Notes: a model not told the origin generated them from the sequence alone. Positions 1 through 11,500 are shown, counted from the first letter of the stretch. The stretch: 30,902 bases of DNA from Phoronis ovalis (GCA_028565635.1 JAOXYB010030066.1:1-30902), one strand, 5' to 3'. Numbers and translations: made by a program.

Positions 1-540
1 GGCATGTTTTCAATTAATTTATTGATCTTCCAATTTTCACTAAGCTATATCTCGAAATCTGTTACAGTTAAGGAAATGATATATGAGGTTTGACATCCTC
101 AGGGTAGGCCATTGCTGATCTTGGGGACAAAAGGTCATTTAGAGGTCAAAGGTCAACATTTTTGAAATTGCTCAAAATGATGGTATTAGGTTAGAAAAAG
201 GTCATTTTGATGACCTTTTAGAATATTTCGGTATTAAAAGGTGAATGTTTCTAATCATCTTTTAAATTAATTTTATGGAAGAAACATACTGCAAGTCAAA
301 AGTCCAATAGTGTTTGTGCTTTGACATATGACAGTCCAGAGTCAAAAGGTCATCTGGAGGTCAAAGTTCAAACTCTCAAAATTCAGAAAGCATAGAAATC
401 AAAAAGTCCCAAAACAATGAATTTCTATTATTTGCTGAAAAATTCAAAAATGATGTTGAAAGGTGATTTAGAGATCAGGTAACATTCATAAAAGCCAATA
501 TGCGCAACCCTGCCTTTGGTAAAAGGCTATCTAGTTATAA
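1..540. repeat. Dispersed repeat rich in 'AGGTCA' motifs
   Basis: The stretch has no sustained open frame. It repeats short phrases such as 'aaaggtcatttagaggtcaaa', 'aggtcaaagttca' and 'aaaggtcatctggaggtc', and it ends with 'ctttggtaaaaggctatctagtt'. Internal self-similarity between about 120-250 and 330-480 suggests a degenerate internal duplication. Similar 'cttcatatttggta...aggtcaaagt' repeats are common in lophotrochozoan genomes; this is recollection, not a search result. The element appears to continue beyond the left edge, so its true start is unknown. Confidence 0.55.
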
Positions 541-1240
541 TAATTATAGTTGTTACTGGAAATACAAAATATATGCTATTCATACAAGAATATATACATT
601 TTTAACAGGAAGATTATTCTAACTGTCTTATGAAAATTTGCCATTAGAAATCGGTCAAGTCTTCTGCCAGGGAAGGGATATTCATTTATTTTACCCTTTT
701 CTACCACGCCTTTCAGAAGAAAATTGCCCAAAAATACACAGTCTCCCAGTGAAGAGTCCTGCCAACTTAAAGCAGGACTGGTGTGATTTTTCTGAATGAC
801 TCTTGCATTTAATGTTTTATGGAGTTCCTGGTATGGAACATTTTTAAATGAATTTTTAAAAATCTATTCTGAACTTTGGTAGGAGTGCATCTTCTGCTGA
901 TGTTGCACTTTTGCATGTCTACAATAATATTGTAATTATAGTAATGAATGCTAAGTTGAGGTTATAACACTGGTGTTGACGTGTGGTGAAACATGTTTTT
1001 CTTTGAATTTCAATGTGGCTAGTGCTGCTGCTGCGCAGTACCAAGTCACACTGTTGTTTTGATACCTACTAAAGGCCAGTGGTCATCAAATAATTATGAA
1101 GGAAACAAAACAAAAACAGCAACCTTAATTATAAGCAGTTATCTTTTTTATTATTCATAATGACAAATAGTTTTTATGTGATCACCATATAGTGGATGGG
1201 CATGTATTCATCATGTATGCATCTTCCTCGTCATCATATG
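541..1240. other. Non-coding AT-rich stretch
   Basis: I see no long open frame, splice-bounded exon, RNA gene or clear repeat here. It separates two repeat blocks. Confidence 0.5.
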
Positions 1241-1243
1241 TAA

Positions 1244-2031
1244 TATTTTCTTTGTCTCACAATAACACCTTGCAGCTTTTATTGAATGTCTTCATATTTG
1301 GTGCAGGGAAAGTATAGGTCAAAGTTCAAGACAGCTATAATTTGGACCTTGATTACTTACAATATGGCCAACTGTCAGCCATGTTTGTTCTCGATAGGAC
1401 AGGTAACAGGAAGTTTATGGTCGAAAAGATGAAACACTCTCTGGACGATTCGAAAGTGGTTTTAAGAAGGCCATAGGTGGGTGACTACCAAAGGCTATAT
1501 GGTATTTTTGAATGGCCTAGGAAAGTGAATCAAATGTCGATACGAATCTTTGATGTTTATTGTTGTGTGTAATATGCTTTCTTTATCTCGCAATAAGTGC
1601 CGTAGTTTTAAACCAATAGGCTTCGTATTTGGTACAGCTTAAATACAGGTCAAAGTACATGTGAGGTTTGATTTTGACGATCACTTTCAAGATGGCTGAC
1701 TGGTAACCATTTTTTTTTTTGAGATAGTACTTTGCAGCTTCGATTTTCATTCGATTAACTTCATATTTAGTACAGAGTAAGTGCAGGTCAAAGTATAGAT
1801 CTGGTCTAATTTTTACCTCCATTACTTCCAATATGGCCAATATGTATTTTCCTGAGGGCATTCATGGGAAGTTTATGATGAAGTGCTATCTGGATGATTC
1901 AAAGGTGGTTTTAAGAAGACCATAGGGCATAGGTGGGAGGCTGACATAGGCTGTATGGTATTTTCGATTGACCTTGGAAAGATGGACAAATGTCGATCTG
2001 AATCTTTGACTTTATCATTGTGTGTAACATG
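1244..2031. repeat. Three tandem units of a dispersed repeat (two long, one short)
   Basis: Unit 1 (about 1244-1576) and unit 3 (about 1709-2031) align along nearly their whole length. Shared landmarks in order are 'gcagctt', 'cttcatattt', 'caggtcaaagt' (unit 1: 'taggtcaaagt'), 'aatatggccaa', 'ggaagtttatg', 'gtggttttaagaag', 'ccatagg', 'caaatgtcgat' and 'gaatctttga'. Unit 2 (about 1577-1708) has only the first part ('tatctcgcaataag' to 'aagatggctgactgg'). Small minus-strand open frames across the block reflect the repeat structure, not genes. The array shows no transposase. Confidence 0.75.
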
Positions 2032-3656
2032 TTCTATAATGTAATAAAATCTCTTATAAAATGCAGAAAATAATTTTTTTTATTGAGTTTTTTCTCAGTT
2101 GCTTTATTTTTATGAAAAATTATGATAGGATCACTCAACAGTTTTTGCAAACATGAGCAGTATAAAAAGTACATACATGTACATTTTACTCCAATTAATT
2201 AATAATGATTCAGAAAAGGGTAAAAGACAGACCATAGTCACGTAGTTACCATTATGGCAGGATTAAAGATGTTCTGCACAGATATTGGATGCATTTCATG
2301 CCAACACAGACAAATGAACTAAAGTGATCAAATTAATGGTTAACTTTTTATCTATATGCATGTTTGCACTTTACGTAGTCGTTATGGTGGCAAAGGAATG
2401 AACTCCTCTGATTGGCTACTAATCTAATTCGTGAAAGTGGTGTCTGTATCATAACATACTTCTTGTAATTGTAATGGCTTAGACAGAATTAACACACTTT
2501 TAAAATTAATTCTTTAATGCCTGTAGTAAAGATTATCTTTTTATAAATCTCCAGAGACATCTTTCATAGATACACTGATGACTGGATTTTACACAGTAAT
2601 GCGTATTTAGAATGATGTCCAGACTATACAAGTCATTCAAATGATAAAAAAATAGTTACTGCAGTTTGTTACCTAGGAGATTATTCTTTGATTTTTAGTA
2701 AAATATATGATTTTAGTATATGAATAAAATGACAGACAGGAAGGTTTTGTTTTCAATTTAATTAAAATGTTAATTTGTACCTGTCCAGTCAATTCACGCA
2801 TCCACCTAGAAATGATATTTTTTGACAAGAGATTACTTTTTTCTGTCTGTTCCTATATACTCACCTAATTTGCTAATAAATTCAGTTTGAATTCGTGGTA
2901 TTTGATCTCCTTAGCATTTTCTCCAAATTTCGAGGAAAAAAATTTCAGTAGGACATGTGAGATGACAACCAAGGGCCATCTTTACTGTTTGGGATTTTAC
3001 TGTGTGGCTTAACTGGAATTTATTAGGCCAAAAGAAAATTGTCTGTTTATCACACAGTACCTGGTAATCTGTGTTTCTAATTCTACTTATCATTTGGATA
3101 ATTCCTGACAGAGTAAGTCATCAGTTTTTTTTTAATAAGGAAAGCTTCCTCAAGCTTGTTTACAACATCCATAAATGCGTCAAATGTCATAATAATGTAT
3201 AATAATTATAATGAATAATATCCCAGACATGCACAAAAGTTGCAATTTTACATTTAAATAATTAGTATAAATTACCCAGGAATTGAATAAAAATTATTTC
3301 CTGGTCAATTTTTAAAAGTAGTTTTACGAAAAACAGAGTTCTTTTACACCTGCCAGACTGAGTATTAGTATTTAAAACTTGAAAATTATTATTTTGCATT
3401 GGAACTGAAGAATATTTAAATTGTGATTCTTTAAAGCACTGCATTAGTGTATTATTATAAAAATGAGTCTGGGCATTAATATTTCTTGATGAGTTTGTAA
3501 AAGAGGTTAAATATTAATTGATGATTCATATTCATTGACGGAAGACAGAAAAATAGTTTTATGAAATATTAAGTAAAAAGAATTATTTATAACAATCATA
3601 TCGTTCTTAATGCAAAGTAAAAGTCTTACTACAAAAAGGAAATAATTGCTAGAAGT
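2032..3656. other. Intergenic AT-rich DNA upstream of the GPCR
   Basis: Only short chance frames of about 60 codons are present, with no splice-bounded or conserved peptide. Promoter sequence for the downstream receptor may lie at the right end, but no convincing TATA box stands out against the AT-rich background. Confidence 0.5.
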
Positions 3657-3695
3657 GATCAGTGTCAGCGATCAGTGTCATCGATCAGTGTCAGC
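3657..3695 (+). repeat. Three perfect-phase copies of a 13-bp unit
   Basis: The unit GATCAGTGTCAGC occurs at 3657-3669, 3670-3682 (one change, GATCAGTGTCATC) and 3683-3695. It lies about 145 bp upstream of the receptor start codon, in the likely promoter or 5' untranslated region. A role in regulation is possible but not shown. Confidence 0.9.
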
Positions 3696-3839
3696 ACTAC
3701 TACCTCTCGGAACTGAACACATGCTAACGGAGAGCATTTGATATAATATAGAAGCAGTTGCAAGAACTGCTTAACGATCGAGGCAGCTTTCAAGTTTGTA
3801 GGATTCTTGTTTTTACTGTTACTACGCTGCAATCTGAAA

Positions 3840-5087
3840 ATGGCTAAGAACTGGCCAATATTTGGCAATAGTTCAGATGTATTTGGAAACCTTACTCAAC
3901 CTAATGGAACTGCCTCAAGCCAATCGGATTTAATTGTTATCAGCAGAGCGATAGGGTTTTATGGGCGCATTATCATAGTGTCTGCTGGAATACCCGGGAA
4001 CATTTTATCTCTCGCAATTTTTTTCCGCTTGCTATATCATCGAGTGCACCATACAAATCTTCATATTTCTTTTCTGGTATATTTCTTGACTATTACGATA
4101 AGTGATACAATCACAATTGTCTGCGCACTCTTATTTTTCTTAGAGAGAACCATAAAAGATTCAAAGCTGAAAATTATGTCAACTGAAATTGGATGCCCAT
4201 TGGGTTTTTATTTGGGCGCTTTAAATCAAGTTATATCAGCGTGGTCCTTGGCAGCATTGTCTATACAACGTTTAGTTTCTGTCCTGTTTCCAATTAAGGC
4301 TAAAACATTATTTACTCCGAAGCGATCGCTTTTCATTGTTTTAACATTTACTGTTGTGTCATATACATACAATAGTTATTTCTTTTGGACCAGAAAGCCG
4401 ATTCGTGGACGTTGTCAAGTGCCGCCTCATCTGGGCCATACTTCGTTTGTTCTATCATGGATTCGTCTTGCCATTTATGCCATCATACCATCCTGTATTA
4501 TAATATTTTGTAACATTGGCATTATATTTGATTTGCATAAGAAAAGAGCCAATACTGTGTCTGCTTTCTCAGAAAACGTTGCAGATACTTTGCAGCTTAC
4601 CCCATTGTTAATATCGACATCATTGTTTTTTCTCATTACCACAGTGTCTTATACAGCTTTGAACATTTACAAATATGATATCGTGCAAACCAGTAGAAAA
4701 GAAGATCCTATACTTGCAAACTTTAATGCGTTGATTTTAATACTAAATCACGCCGGAAATTTCTATTTGTATGTGTTAACTGGCCGAAGATTTCGAACTG
4801 AACTGAAACAGATCTTCACCCGAAATGGGCGTTTAAGATGCTTACCAAATAAATGTTTAAGACGAACTAGCCCAATGCAGAATTCTGCTCCTACCAGAAT
4901 AGAAAATACAATAGAAGGAATAGGAGCCAGTAGAACTGTTAAACATTCCACATCAGTGAGCACTATTCCCAGCGTTATGTCTTCTCAAGATACGCTGTCA
5001 CACCCATTGCCCGAAGATATTTACATGATGGTAAATGACCTTCAGGATGGTGTAGTGTCTCATGAGGACATAATTGTGCAGATTTAA
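3840..5087 (+). CDS. Single-exon rhodopsin-like (class A) G protein-coupled receptor, probably peptide or orphan
   Basis: This is a 415-residue seven-helix plasma-membrane receptor with no intron in its coding region. The ATG at 3840 is chosen for its strong context (A at -3, G at +4); the open frame upstream of it has no ATG. The N-terminus has NSS, NLT and NGT glycosylation sites (residues 10-24). Helix 1 has GN..S with N54. Helix 2 has D89. C119 and C192 fit the conserved disulfide. Helix 3 ends in IQR (R144) instead of D/ERY. Helix 5 has P217. Helix 6 lacks the usual W-x-P ('TTVSYTAL'). Helix 7 has N-H-A-G-N-F-Y-L-Y instead of NPxxY. The roughly 95-residue tail is Ser/Thr-rich. These motifs resemble lineage-expanded invertebrate peptide or chemosensory receptors. 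The ligand is unknown. The fold is near certain; the subfamily is inferred. Confidence 0.93.
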   Translation: MAKNWPIFGNSSDVFGNLTQPNGTASSQSDLIVISRAIGFYGRIIIVSAGIPGNILSLAIFFRLLYHRVHHTNLHISFLVYFLTITISDTITIVCALLFFLERTIKDSKLKIMSTEIGCPLGFYLGALNQVISAWSLAALSIQRLVSVLFPIKAKTLFTPKRSLFIVLTFTVVSYTYNSYFFWTRKPIRGRCQVPPHLGHTSFVLSWIRLAIYAIIPSCIIIFCNIGIIFDLHKKRANTVSAFSENVADTLQLTPLLISTSLFFLITTVSYTALNIYKYDIVQTSRKEDPILANFNALILILNHAGNFYLYVLTGRRFRTELKQIFTRNGRLRCLPNKCLRRTSPMQNSAPTRIENTIEGIGASRTVKHSTSVSTIPSVMSSQDTLSHPLPEDIYMMVNDLQDGVVSHEDIIVQI

Positions 5088-5660
5088 ACAGGCAGGGAAA
5101 ATCTCATGAACTTTTACATAGTTATGTGACAATATGGCTTCAGTTCATCTAATTATTTGCTGAAAAAGGTGAATCTAGCTTTTGAAGATTTGGAAAGCTT
5201 GAAAAAATCATACTGCATTAAATTTGCATATGAATAGCATTTACTGAATGGAGTATAGAATTGTATATTTATTTAATAATTAATATTTTACAGTGTTTTA
5301 ATGTTATATGTTTAAAATTAACTTCAAATTCATAGTAATTTAAAAATACGTACTAACCTATCATATGGTATTTTTACATTATTTTGTATATTTTGCATAT
5401 TTTAATAGTGTTTCAATGAAATTGTGTATTTTGTGCTTTCTGTTGTATGAAATTCTTAAAATCTTAACAATTTTCATAGTTACATGAATGTAATTTCTAT
5501 TAACTTTGACTGTAATCAAGTTTTATTCCAAAAAAATATGTTTTGCTGTGTAATTATTCAGTAGTTGATGACTAACATCATAATTTTAATCTGAAACATA
5601 TTAATTGTTTCAAGACATCATGTATTAAACAAAAATGTAATAAAATGCTTATTTTTAAAT
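5088..5660 (+). other. GPCR 3' untranslated region
   Basis: This AT-rich non-coding stretch follows the receptor stop codon and leads to two AATAAA signals. No other feature was seen. Confidence 0.6.
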
Positions 5661-5663
5661 AAA
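5639..5663 (+). terminator. Polyadenylation signals of the GPCR gene
   Basis: AATAAA occurs at 5639-5644 and 5658-5663, about 550 bp after the stop codon. Which one is used cannot be told from sequence. Confidence 0.55.
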
Positions 5664-6876
5664 AGAAACTTTTATTATATTTTATGCATAAAATTCATAC
5701 ATGAAATGGTCGAAAATACTTTGTTGCCGTGACGATGGACACTTCGAGAAAGTGGCGATACTTTGATTTTGTAGGAGAACTGTATCAGATTCTATCATTT
5801 AAGCCATAAAACCAGTGCTGAACAGAGGCTGCTGTTTTTTATAATCATGTGTCTCATTTTTCAAAGATAGGTTCATGATCTTTTTACACCAGCAGAAGCC
5901 ATACTGGTATCTATTTGTTTAAATACCACACTTAAAATAACAGAAAATAGAGCTAAAACAACAGTTACTTCATATGGTTGCAATATTTACATTATGTGTT
6001 GTGAAACTAGCATAGTAATTTTGTTTTTCTTTATTTTAATTTTATATGCATTCTGATTAACATCCAAGATTTCCCTCCTGAAAAAAATAGCAGTTATTAA
6101 GTAATGGGGTTTTTAATCGGGATGATTAACATGTAAACTGATAATTATGGGAATATTTTAAATGTAAGCTGAATGTTCTAATTGAGAAATTAAAAAAAAA
6201 AAAAGTGGCACAATAAACTAAAGATTTATTTGACGAGCATGTTCTTCACATCATATTTTGCAAGAGTACACACTCGATCATATTTCTTATACGTCATCTT
6301 CCCTAGTACGTGCTGTATCCCGGATTTGAAAAAGTATTATAGCCTCTATATTTTTAATGCTTGAATGGACATTTTCATGTATTAGATACAAATTTTAATC
6401 GTGTTTACTTTAAAAATAACAAATCAGTATTAGAATGTTATGCTAAATACACGGCAACCTTGGCACAAAAAATATAAGTCGGAGCACTTCCCTCATACTT
6501 TTTTCAGAAAGGTTCTTTTATAAAATAGTTAAAGGTGTCAAATTGTGTTATAATAATAATAATATAATGATAATAAAAATAATTATTATTTTAAAAATAA
6601 ATTATAGTGACTTGTATATACAATATTGTGCGTACCTCCGGGTGTGCCTCAGTACAATATGCACTCATGACGGTACATATGCTCAAACAGTATACAGTAA
6701 ACACCCAGCCTACTGGGCTTTTCGGTCACTTTAAACAGTAAATAATATAATGTTATAAACAAGTATTAGTGTTTTCGTACCCGAGTCTAACAGTCATTAG
6801 TAGTGAATATATATATCATGATTGGAATATTTGGATTCTACGTCTATGGAAGGTTTTCTCTATATATCTGTTTCAG
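5664..6876. other. Non-coding AT-rich stretch with a TAA-type microsatellite
   Basis: The region holds an A-run at about 6191-6203 and a (TAA/TTA)n-like low-complexity tract at about 6550-6610. I looked for the oxidase exon that should precede the one at 6877 (encoding the IEGAFVQG-like region) and did not find it here. Confidence 0.5.
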
Positions 6877-7758
6877 GAGTGAGTGAGCCACCTTTGTGTA
6901 TGACATGCGCAGTGTTGTTTGCTGCCAAACATGCTGTTGAAGCTGCCAGGGAAGAAATAAAACCTCAGCCACAATATTTTCCATTAGGTATAGCATTCAG
7001 CTTCAACAAGCTTCTAATTCTTCACTTTGAAAAGATGTATTCATGTTTGAAATTAACATTTTTGAAAAAAAAAATTATATGAAGTCTATGTTAGTTTTTT
7101 TTTAACCTCTTATCTCGGAATACGTATTTGCTAAGAAAATTTTAGTATTTAAAAATTCAGAATTGTAAATATTGCATTTTCACTTTGGCTTTATTAAAAT
7201 ATATCAATAACAATTTATAGATGAGGTTAAAAAAAATGTGACAGACTTTAGTTACAATTTTTTTAGGTACCAAAGGTAACATCTGAAGTTGAAAGCATTA
7301 CAAAAGAGTTTCTTTTGACTTATAAAGCACAAAGAGGACTTAAAACTGATTAATGTATTTAAGTTTTTTTCTAAAAGCAAAATGCATGAACTGCCAACTG
7401 TTCCATAAATTAACAATTAGCAGTTTCAGGCTTTTCATGATTACAAACTCTAAATTAAAGATACATTATTTTTAAATTCCTGTCATCAAACAACAACTTT
7501 CATGTGTTGTCCATCTGCGATCATAACTCGAACATGACCTATAGAAATCATGTTTCGTTTTTCTTTTAAACTCAAAAACAAAACTTCATAATTATAGTGT
7601 AACTCCAGTTTTATTATAAATAAAAAATTTAGACACTAATATTCTAAAATGTATCCTTCAAAGAAAATGTGCATGTTTCTGCTTTAGATGCTCCTGCAAC
7701 AGTTGAAGTGTTACAACAAGCTTGTCTGCTGGATGCAGCACAGTATACATTGGGATAA
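6877..7758 (+). CDS. C-terminal two exons of a xanthine dehydrogenase/aldehyde oxidase-family gene (partial)
   Basis: Exons are 6877-6987 and 7688-7758. The acceptor before the first is TTTCAG, and it enters with phase 1 (codon xGA). Spliced, they encode about 60 residues ending in TAA. The peptide starts (G)VSEPPL, matching the GVGEPPL signature whose Glu is the catalytic base at the molybdenum centre. After 'AAKHAVEAAREE' comes 'FPLDAPATVEVLQQAC', matching the family's 'LDSPATPE.I..AC' ending. Oddities: the usual second Gly of GVGEPP is Ser, the C-terminus is about 15 residues shorter than in mammalian XDH, and no earlier exon is visible in this window. The remaining ~1200 residues would lie left of the window, with the GPCR nested in an intron, or the gene is a broken duplicate. 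Confidence 0.72.
6988..7687 (+). other. Last intron of the oxidase-family fragment
   Basis: This intron has a GTATAG donor and a TTTCTGCTTTAG acceptor. It keeps the reading frame (G|AT gives Asp). It contains a 28-codon open stretch at 7267-7353 of unknown meaning and otherwise AT-rich sequence. Confidence 0.65.
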
Positions 7759-8142
7759 CTACCGAGATGTTGTCCAAACCTTGCACAGCAGAAGTGTTAA
7801 GAAATGCAGGAGTTCTCAAGAAAATTATTAATGACAGAATACTGATATGATAGGAAATTATCTTTACCTTGTGTTTACTTTAAAAAAATGTGTTTTGCAT
7901 AGTAAACCAACCGGAAGTTCACTATTTTTGGTTATCTTAATTTATTTGAATTGGAAATTGCTTTTAAAGGAAGTGGATATGCGTGCATTGCTCTGAAGCA
8001 AGTAGTATTATTCATAGAAATGTTATCAGATGGCTATTTTAATTTGAAAAAAATAATAAATGCAATTTTTGTTTAATTATTGTTTTAGCTTGTATTGTAA
8101 TGATCATATTGTTTGATGTTTCTCCGCTGTATTTCATCTGAC
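7759..8142 (+). other. 3' untranslated region of the oxidase-family fragment
   Basis: This AT-rich non-coding sequence runs from the TAA stop to a candidate polyadenylation signal. No conserved frame was seen on either strand. Confidence 0.5.
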
Positions 8143-8148
8143 AATAAA
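8143..8148 (+). terminator. Polyadenylation signal of the oxidase-family fragment
   Basis: AATAAA lies about 385 bp after the stop codon. It faces the PWP2 signal on the other strand about 170 bp away, which marks a tail-to-tail gene boundary. Confidence 0.6.
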
Positions 8149-8319
8149 AAAGGAAATAACATGTTTATTTTTATTTTATCTTTCAAAAAAGTATAAAATG
8201 TAATCTCCAAAGAGATGTTGTTATAAAAAAGAGCATAAAATGATGTCAAGCACCTGCTAATTAGTATAAACTGTTTTTCTTTGAAACAAAATTGCCATTA
8301 AGAAAATTGAAATCAATCC

Positions 8320-8325
8320 TTTATT
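8320..8325 (-). terminator. PWP2: Polyadenylation signal of PWP2
   Basis: TTTATT on the plus strand reads as AATAAA on the minus strand, about 205 bp downstream of the PWP2 stop codon. This gives a short 3' untranslated region. Confidence 0.65.
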
Positions 8326-8529
8326 TTTAGAACATATTAGGACATAAACATCACAGGCCTGGAAATGCATACTATCTTTTTAATTGTTGCCAATAACTTT
8401 TCCATAAACATAAGGTGTTCTTGATCAAGTGACATCTGATCTAGTCTCAGATATGATTTTATTTTCTGCCAGTAACTGTATCGATAAATTTGTGGCTTGC
8501 CCCTGTATTGCAGCCGAGTTCTACTGATG

Positions 8530-11500
8530 TTAACTATCCGAGCTGGCTACACTTTCTGAATCATCATTGTTATCTTTATTTCTAAGTTCAGTTAATAACT
8601 GTTCTGATTCTGAGTCACTTTCCATTTCACTATCTTGTTCACCATCGCTGGATTGATCTTCACATTTTTCAGTAGCACGTTTTCGTTTAGCACTTCCTAA
8701 TGCTAGAAGATACTGTATACTATATTTATTGTGGTCACATCTAAAAAAAATAAAGCCAGGGTTAAACAAAGAAAACTACTAAAGATTAAAAAATGTGTTA
8801 ATTTCAAGTTTTCAATCTGTCTAAAACTCAATAAAAATACAGGAAAAAAGTAGAAAAATCAATGAACTAAATGGAAATATTGGTCTATACTCCACTGAAT
8901 TTCTATTTTAGATAATACTTGTAGCTTTTTCAACATAGATTCAATCTATTTCATTGTCAGATTGATTATTATATTTATTTTATTTTATTTACTTAAATTC
9001 TTTACGAGAAAACTGAATAATGAGTAACAATTACTCCTTCAGTTTTGTACGAGTTTTGGAAATTTCTTGGTTAGAATTAAACTTCTTAGAGTTTAAGTAT
9101 ATTTTTTTTTGCACTGTGATGACATCCATTTGCTACCACGCAATATTCTATCAAGATATTCCTACGCATGTCATTTAGATATATTTCATAACCACAAGGG
9201 TGCCATAACACTGAATAACATAATGCATTATGTATACCCATGTGACATATAACATAAGCATAACAGCCTGGAGGCTCGTCTGCTAGGATTGTTATAATTC
9301 TAATTTTGATGGTTCCCCAGAGGGATGCTGAATAACCCTTAACTATCAAAACATGCTAGTTCTGAAGTTTCAATGAAATTTTATTTGGAATCAGCATGTG
9401 ACAATGGATTTATTTTACTATTAAATATTTGTGTATCACTTTTAAATACGAGTTATTGTGGAACTGATAAACATAGTGATCAACTGTTTCTGCAGAACAC
9501 TAGATGGACTACACAACTTTTTCCTTCTTGTCACAGGTGTGTATAAAGACCCGATACTAAACGACATTATATTACTTAACACACATTTTTGTCACCAATT
9601 TTCTTACATTTTGCCTAGCTCTTCAAACTTCTTTGATATATTTTTCTGTAGAGTTCTCAGTAGAGCCATTGTGGATTGTGACCTCGTTTTTAGTTTTGGT
9701 CCATTCAACATAAGGAGTTTTTGGCACCACGTGAGGTAAAATTCAATATGGGCAGATACTTCAATTTGCGTTGCAACAAAATTTAGAAGTTTGTCAACAT
9801 ACACATCGGGAAGTGATTGGCTAAGGAATTCCACTGAAATATAAAATCACTAATCAGAATGTGAATAAATCTGTATGCTACAACAAAGCAGCAGATTTGT
9901 TAACAGTTACTAGCAAAATACAACATAAATTCAGCTTACAACAAAATTGGAAAATTATATAAAAGTATCTGGATAAAATTGCTAACAGAATGCTTGTAGC
10001 ATTTATTAAGGCTAAGCAGTTAAATGACTGCAAATGTTTTTGGGACAGGTGTGAAGATGGTATATACTTATTACAGTAGTTTTATCTTTATTTTCACAAT
10101 GGATGAAAAAAGAAATTTTTAAAAAACTCCAGAAACATCAAATTAATATCTCCAAAATCCCTAGCACATGCCAGCAAAAAAGAAAGAAATATTAATTGAA
10201 AATTGAAGGTGGCTAGTCCCGTTCAGGTAGCATAATATACACACTTTATAATTTGAGGATAATTTTGGGTAGTTAAATGAAAAGATAGACTGTCTGATGA
10301 AAAAGTACACATTTTTGGAAAGACACTATAAATAGAAAGGAGGCTATTTTGGGCGGAAATTCACTTTTTTCAAAATACAAACCTCAAAAAAATGTAAGTC
10401 CAACACCTCTATATACAGATACAAAGCAGAAGCTTGGCCAAAATTTAGTTCCAGGAACACAGATCTCTATTAAGTGTCTCAATTTTTTTAAATTTTGCTG
10501 TTTTAAATGCTGTGCTTTAAATATATGGATGTAAATAACTCCAGAAATTGGCTGTTGGATTTCGAAGGATCATAACTTCTAAATAAGAACAAAATTTTAA
10601 AAACCTGAGACACGTTTTAAGAGATTCTACTTTAAGTTAAGTTTGGAAAAGTTACAGCTTGAGTTTGTAACTACAGGGGTTTTGAGAGCTAAATTCAATT
10701 TGTCTTCAAAATAAAATGTTTACCTAAATGGTCCCCTTGCTGATTACATATTATCAGATAGCACATCAAGTAAATTTGTATAGTCAAGTACTACCTTTCC
10801 AATAATGTATACCTTTGCTATGTTATCTTTTCATTTGACTATTCAAAATTTGACGCAGTTTATATTTTATAGTTCTAATAAGTTTTACCAAACAGTACTC
10901 GCAACCTTAATATACAGTAATCTTTTTGTGAAAAACAGTAAAATATTTGGGCAGGGCTGATTTACGGGGCATATTAACAGTTTTAATAGCACGGTTAGTG
11001 AAGAAAATATTTTGTACCTTACATGGTTTTTCAAGTACTCACCTTGTTCAACTGGAATAGTTTCTACAACTTCTTGGATTAGATTTTGCTCATTCAGTCT
11101 AAATGCTAACATCAGGGCAGTAGGATATTCCTTATCTCTCAGTGTCTTTTTCACGTTTACTGGTGTAATGTCAATTTCTAACTCAAAGGGATCAAACACA
11201 AGATTGTGGTCAAGAGAGTAAATCAACAGACCTTCTGTAGTGCTGGTGGCCCATGCTCGACCTACAAATAAATATCAATATTCAAAGCTTTTTTTTAATA
11301 CATTCACACATTTCTGCTACTATAATGCAACAAAGCAGTCTACAGATATGGAAAGTGTTAAAAATGCAATGCAGGATAGATTATATTTTTTAGACTTGTT
11401 CCGATCCCTATCTATTCCAAACATAATTTCGTAGCCTGGATCCAAGAAAACAACTAATAATGATTGAAATACAAGAAGCAGGGTTTTTAATTATTTAGGA

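Noticed and set aside
1583-1861. 92-codon minus-strand frame with internal similarity (two 'YFDLxLxCTKYE' segments)
   Set aside because: The internal repeat is a by-product of the tandem DNA repeat units, not a real repeat protein.
3807-3839. Extending the receptor 11 codons upstream
   Set aside because: The upstream start would be TTG; the ATG at 3840 has a much better context and is the normal eukaryotic choice.
7267-7353. A 28-codon open stretch after TTTTTTAG within the oxidase intron
   Set aside because: It is out of phase with the preceding exon (joining gives a stop after six codons) and resembles no part of the family, so it is not accepted as an alternative last exon.
9458-9739. 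Plus-strand 93-codon frame
   Set aside because: It is a shadow of PWP2 exon 18 read on the opposite strand.
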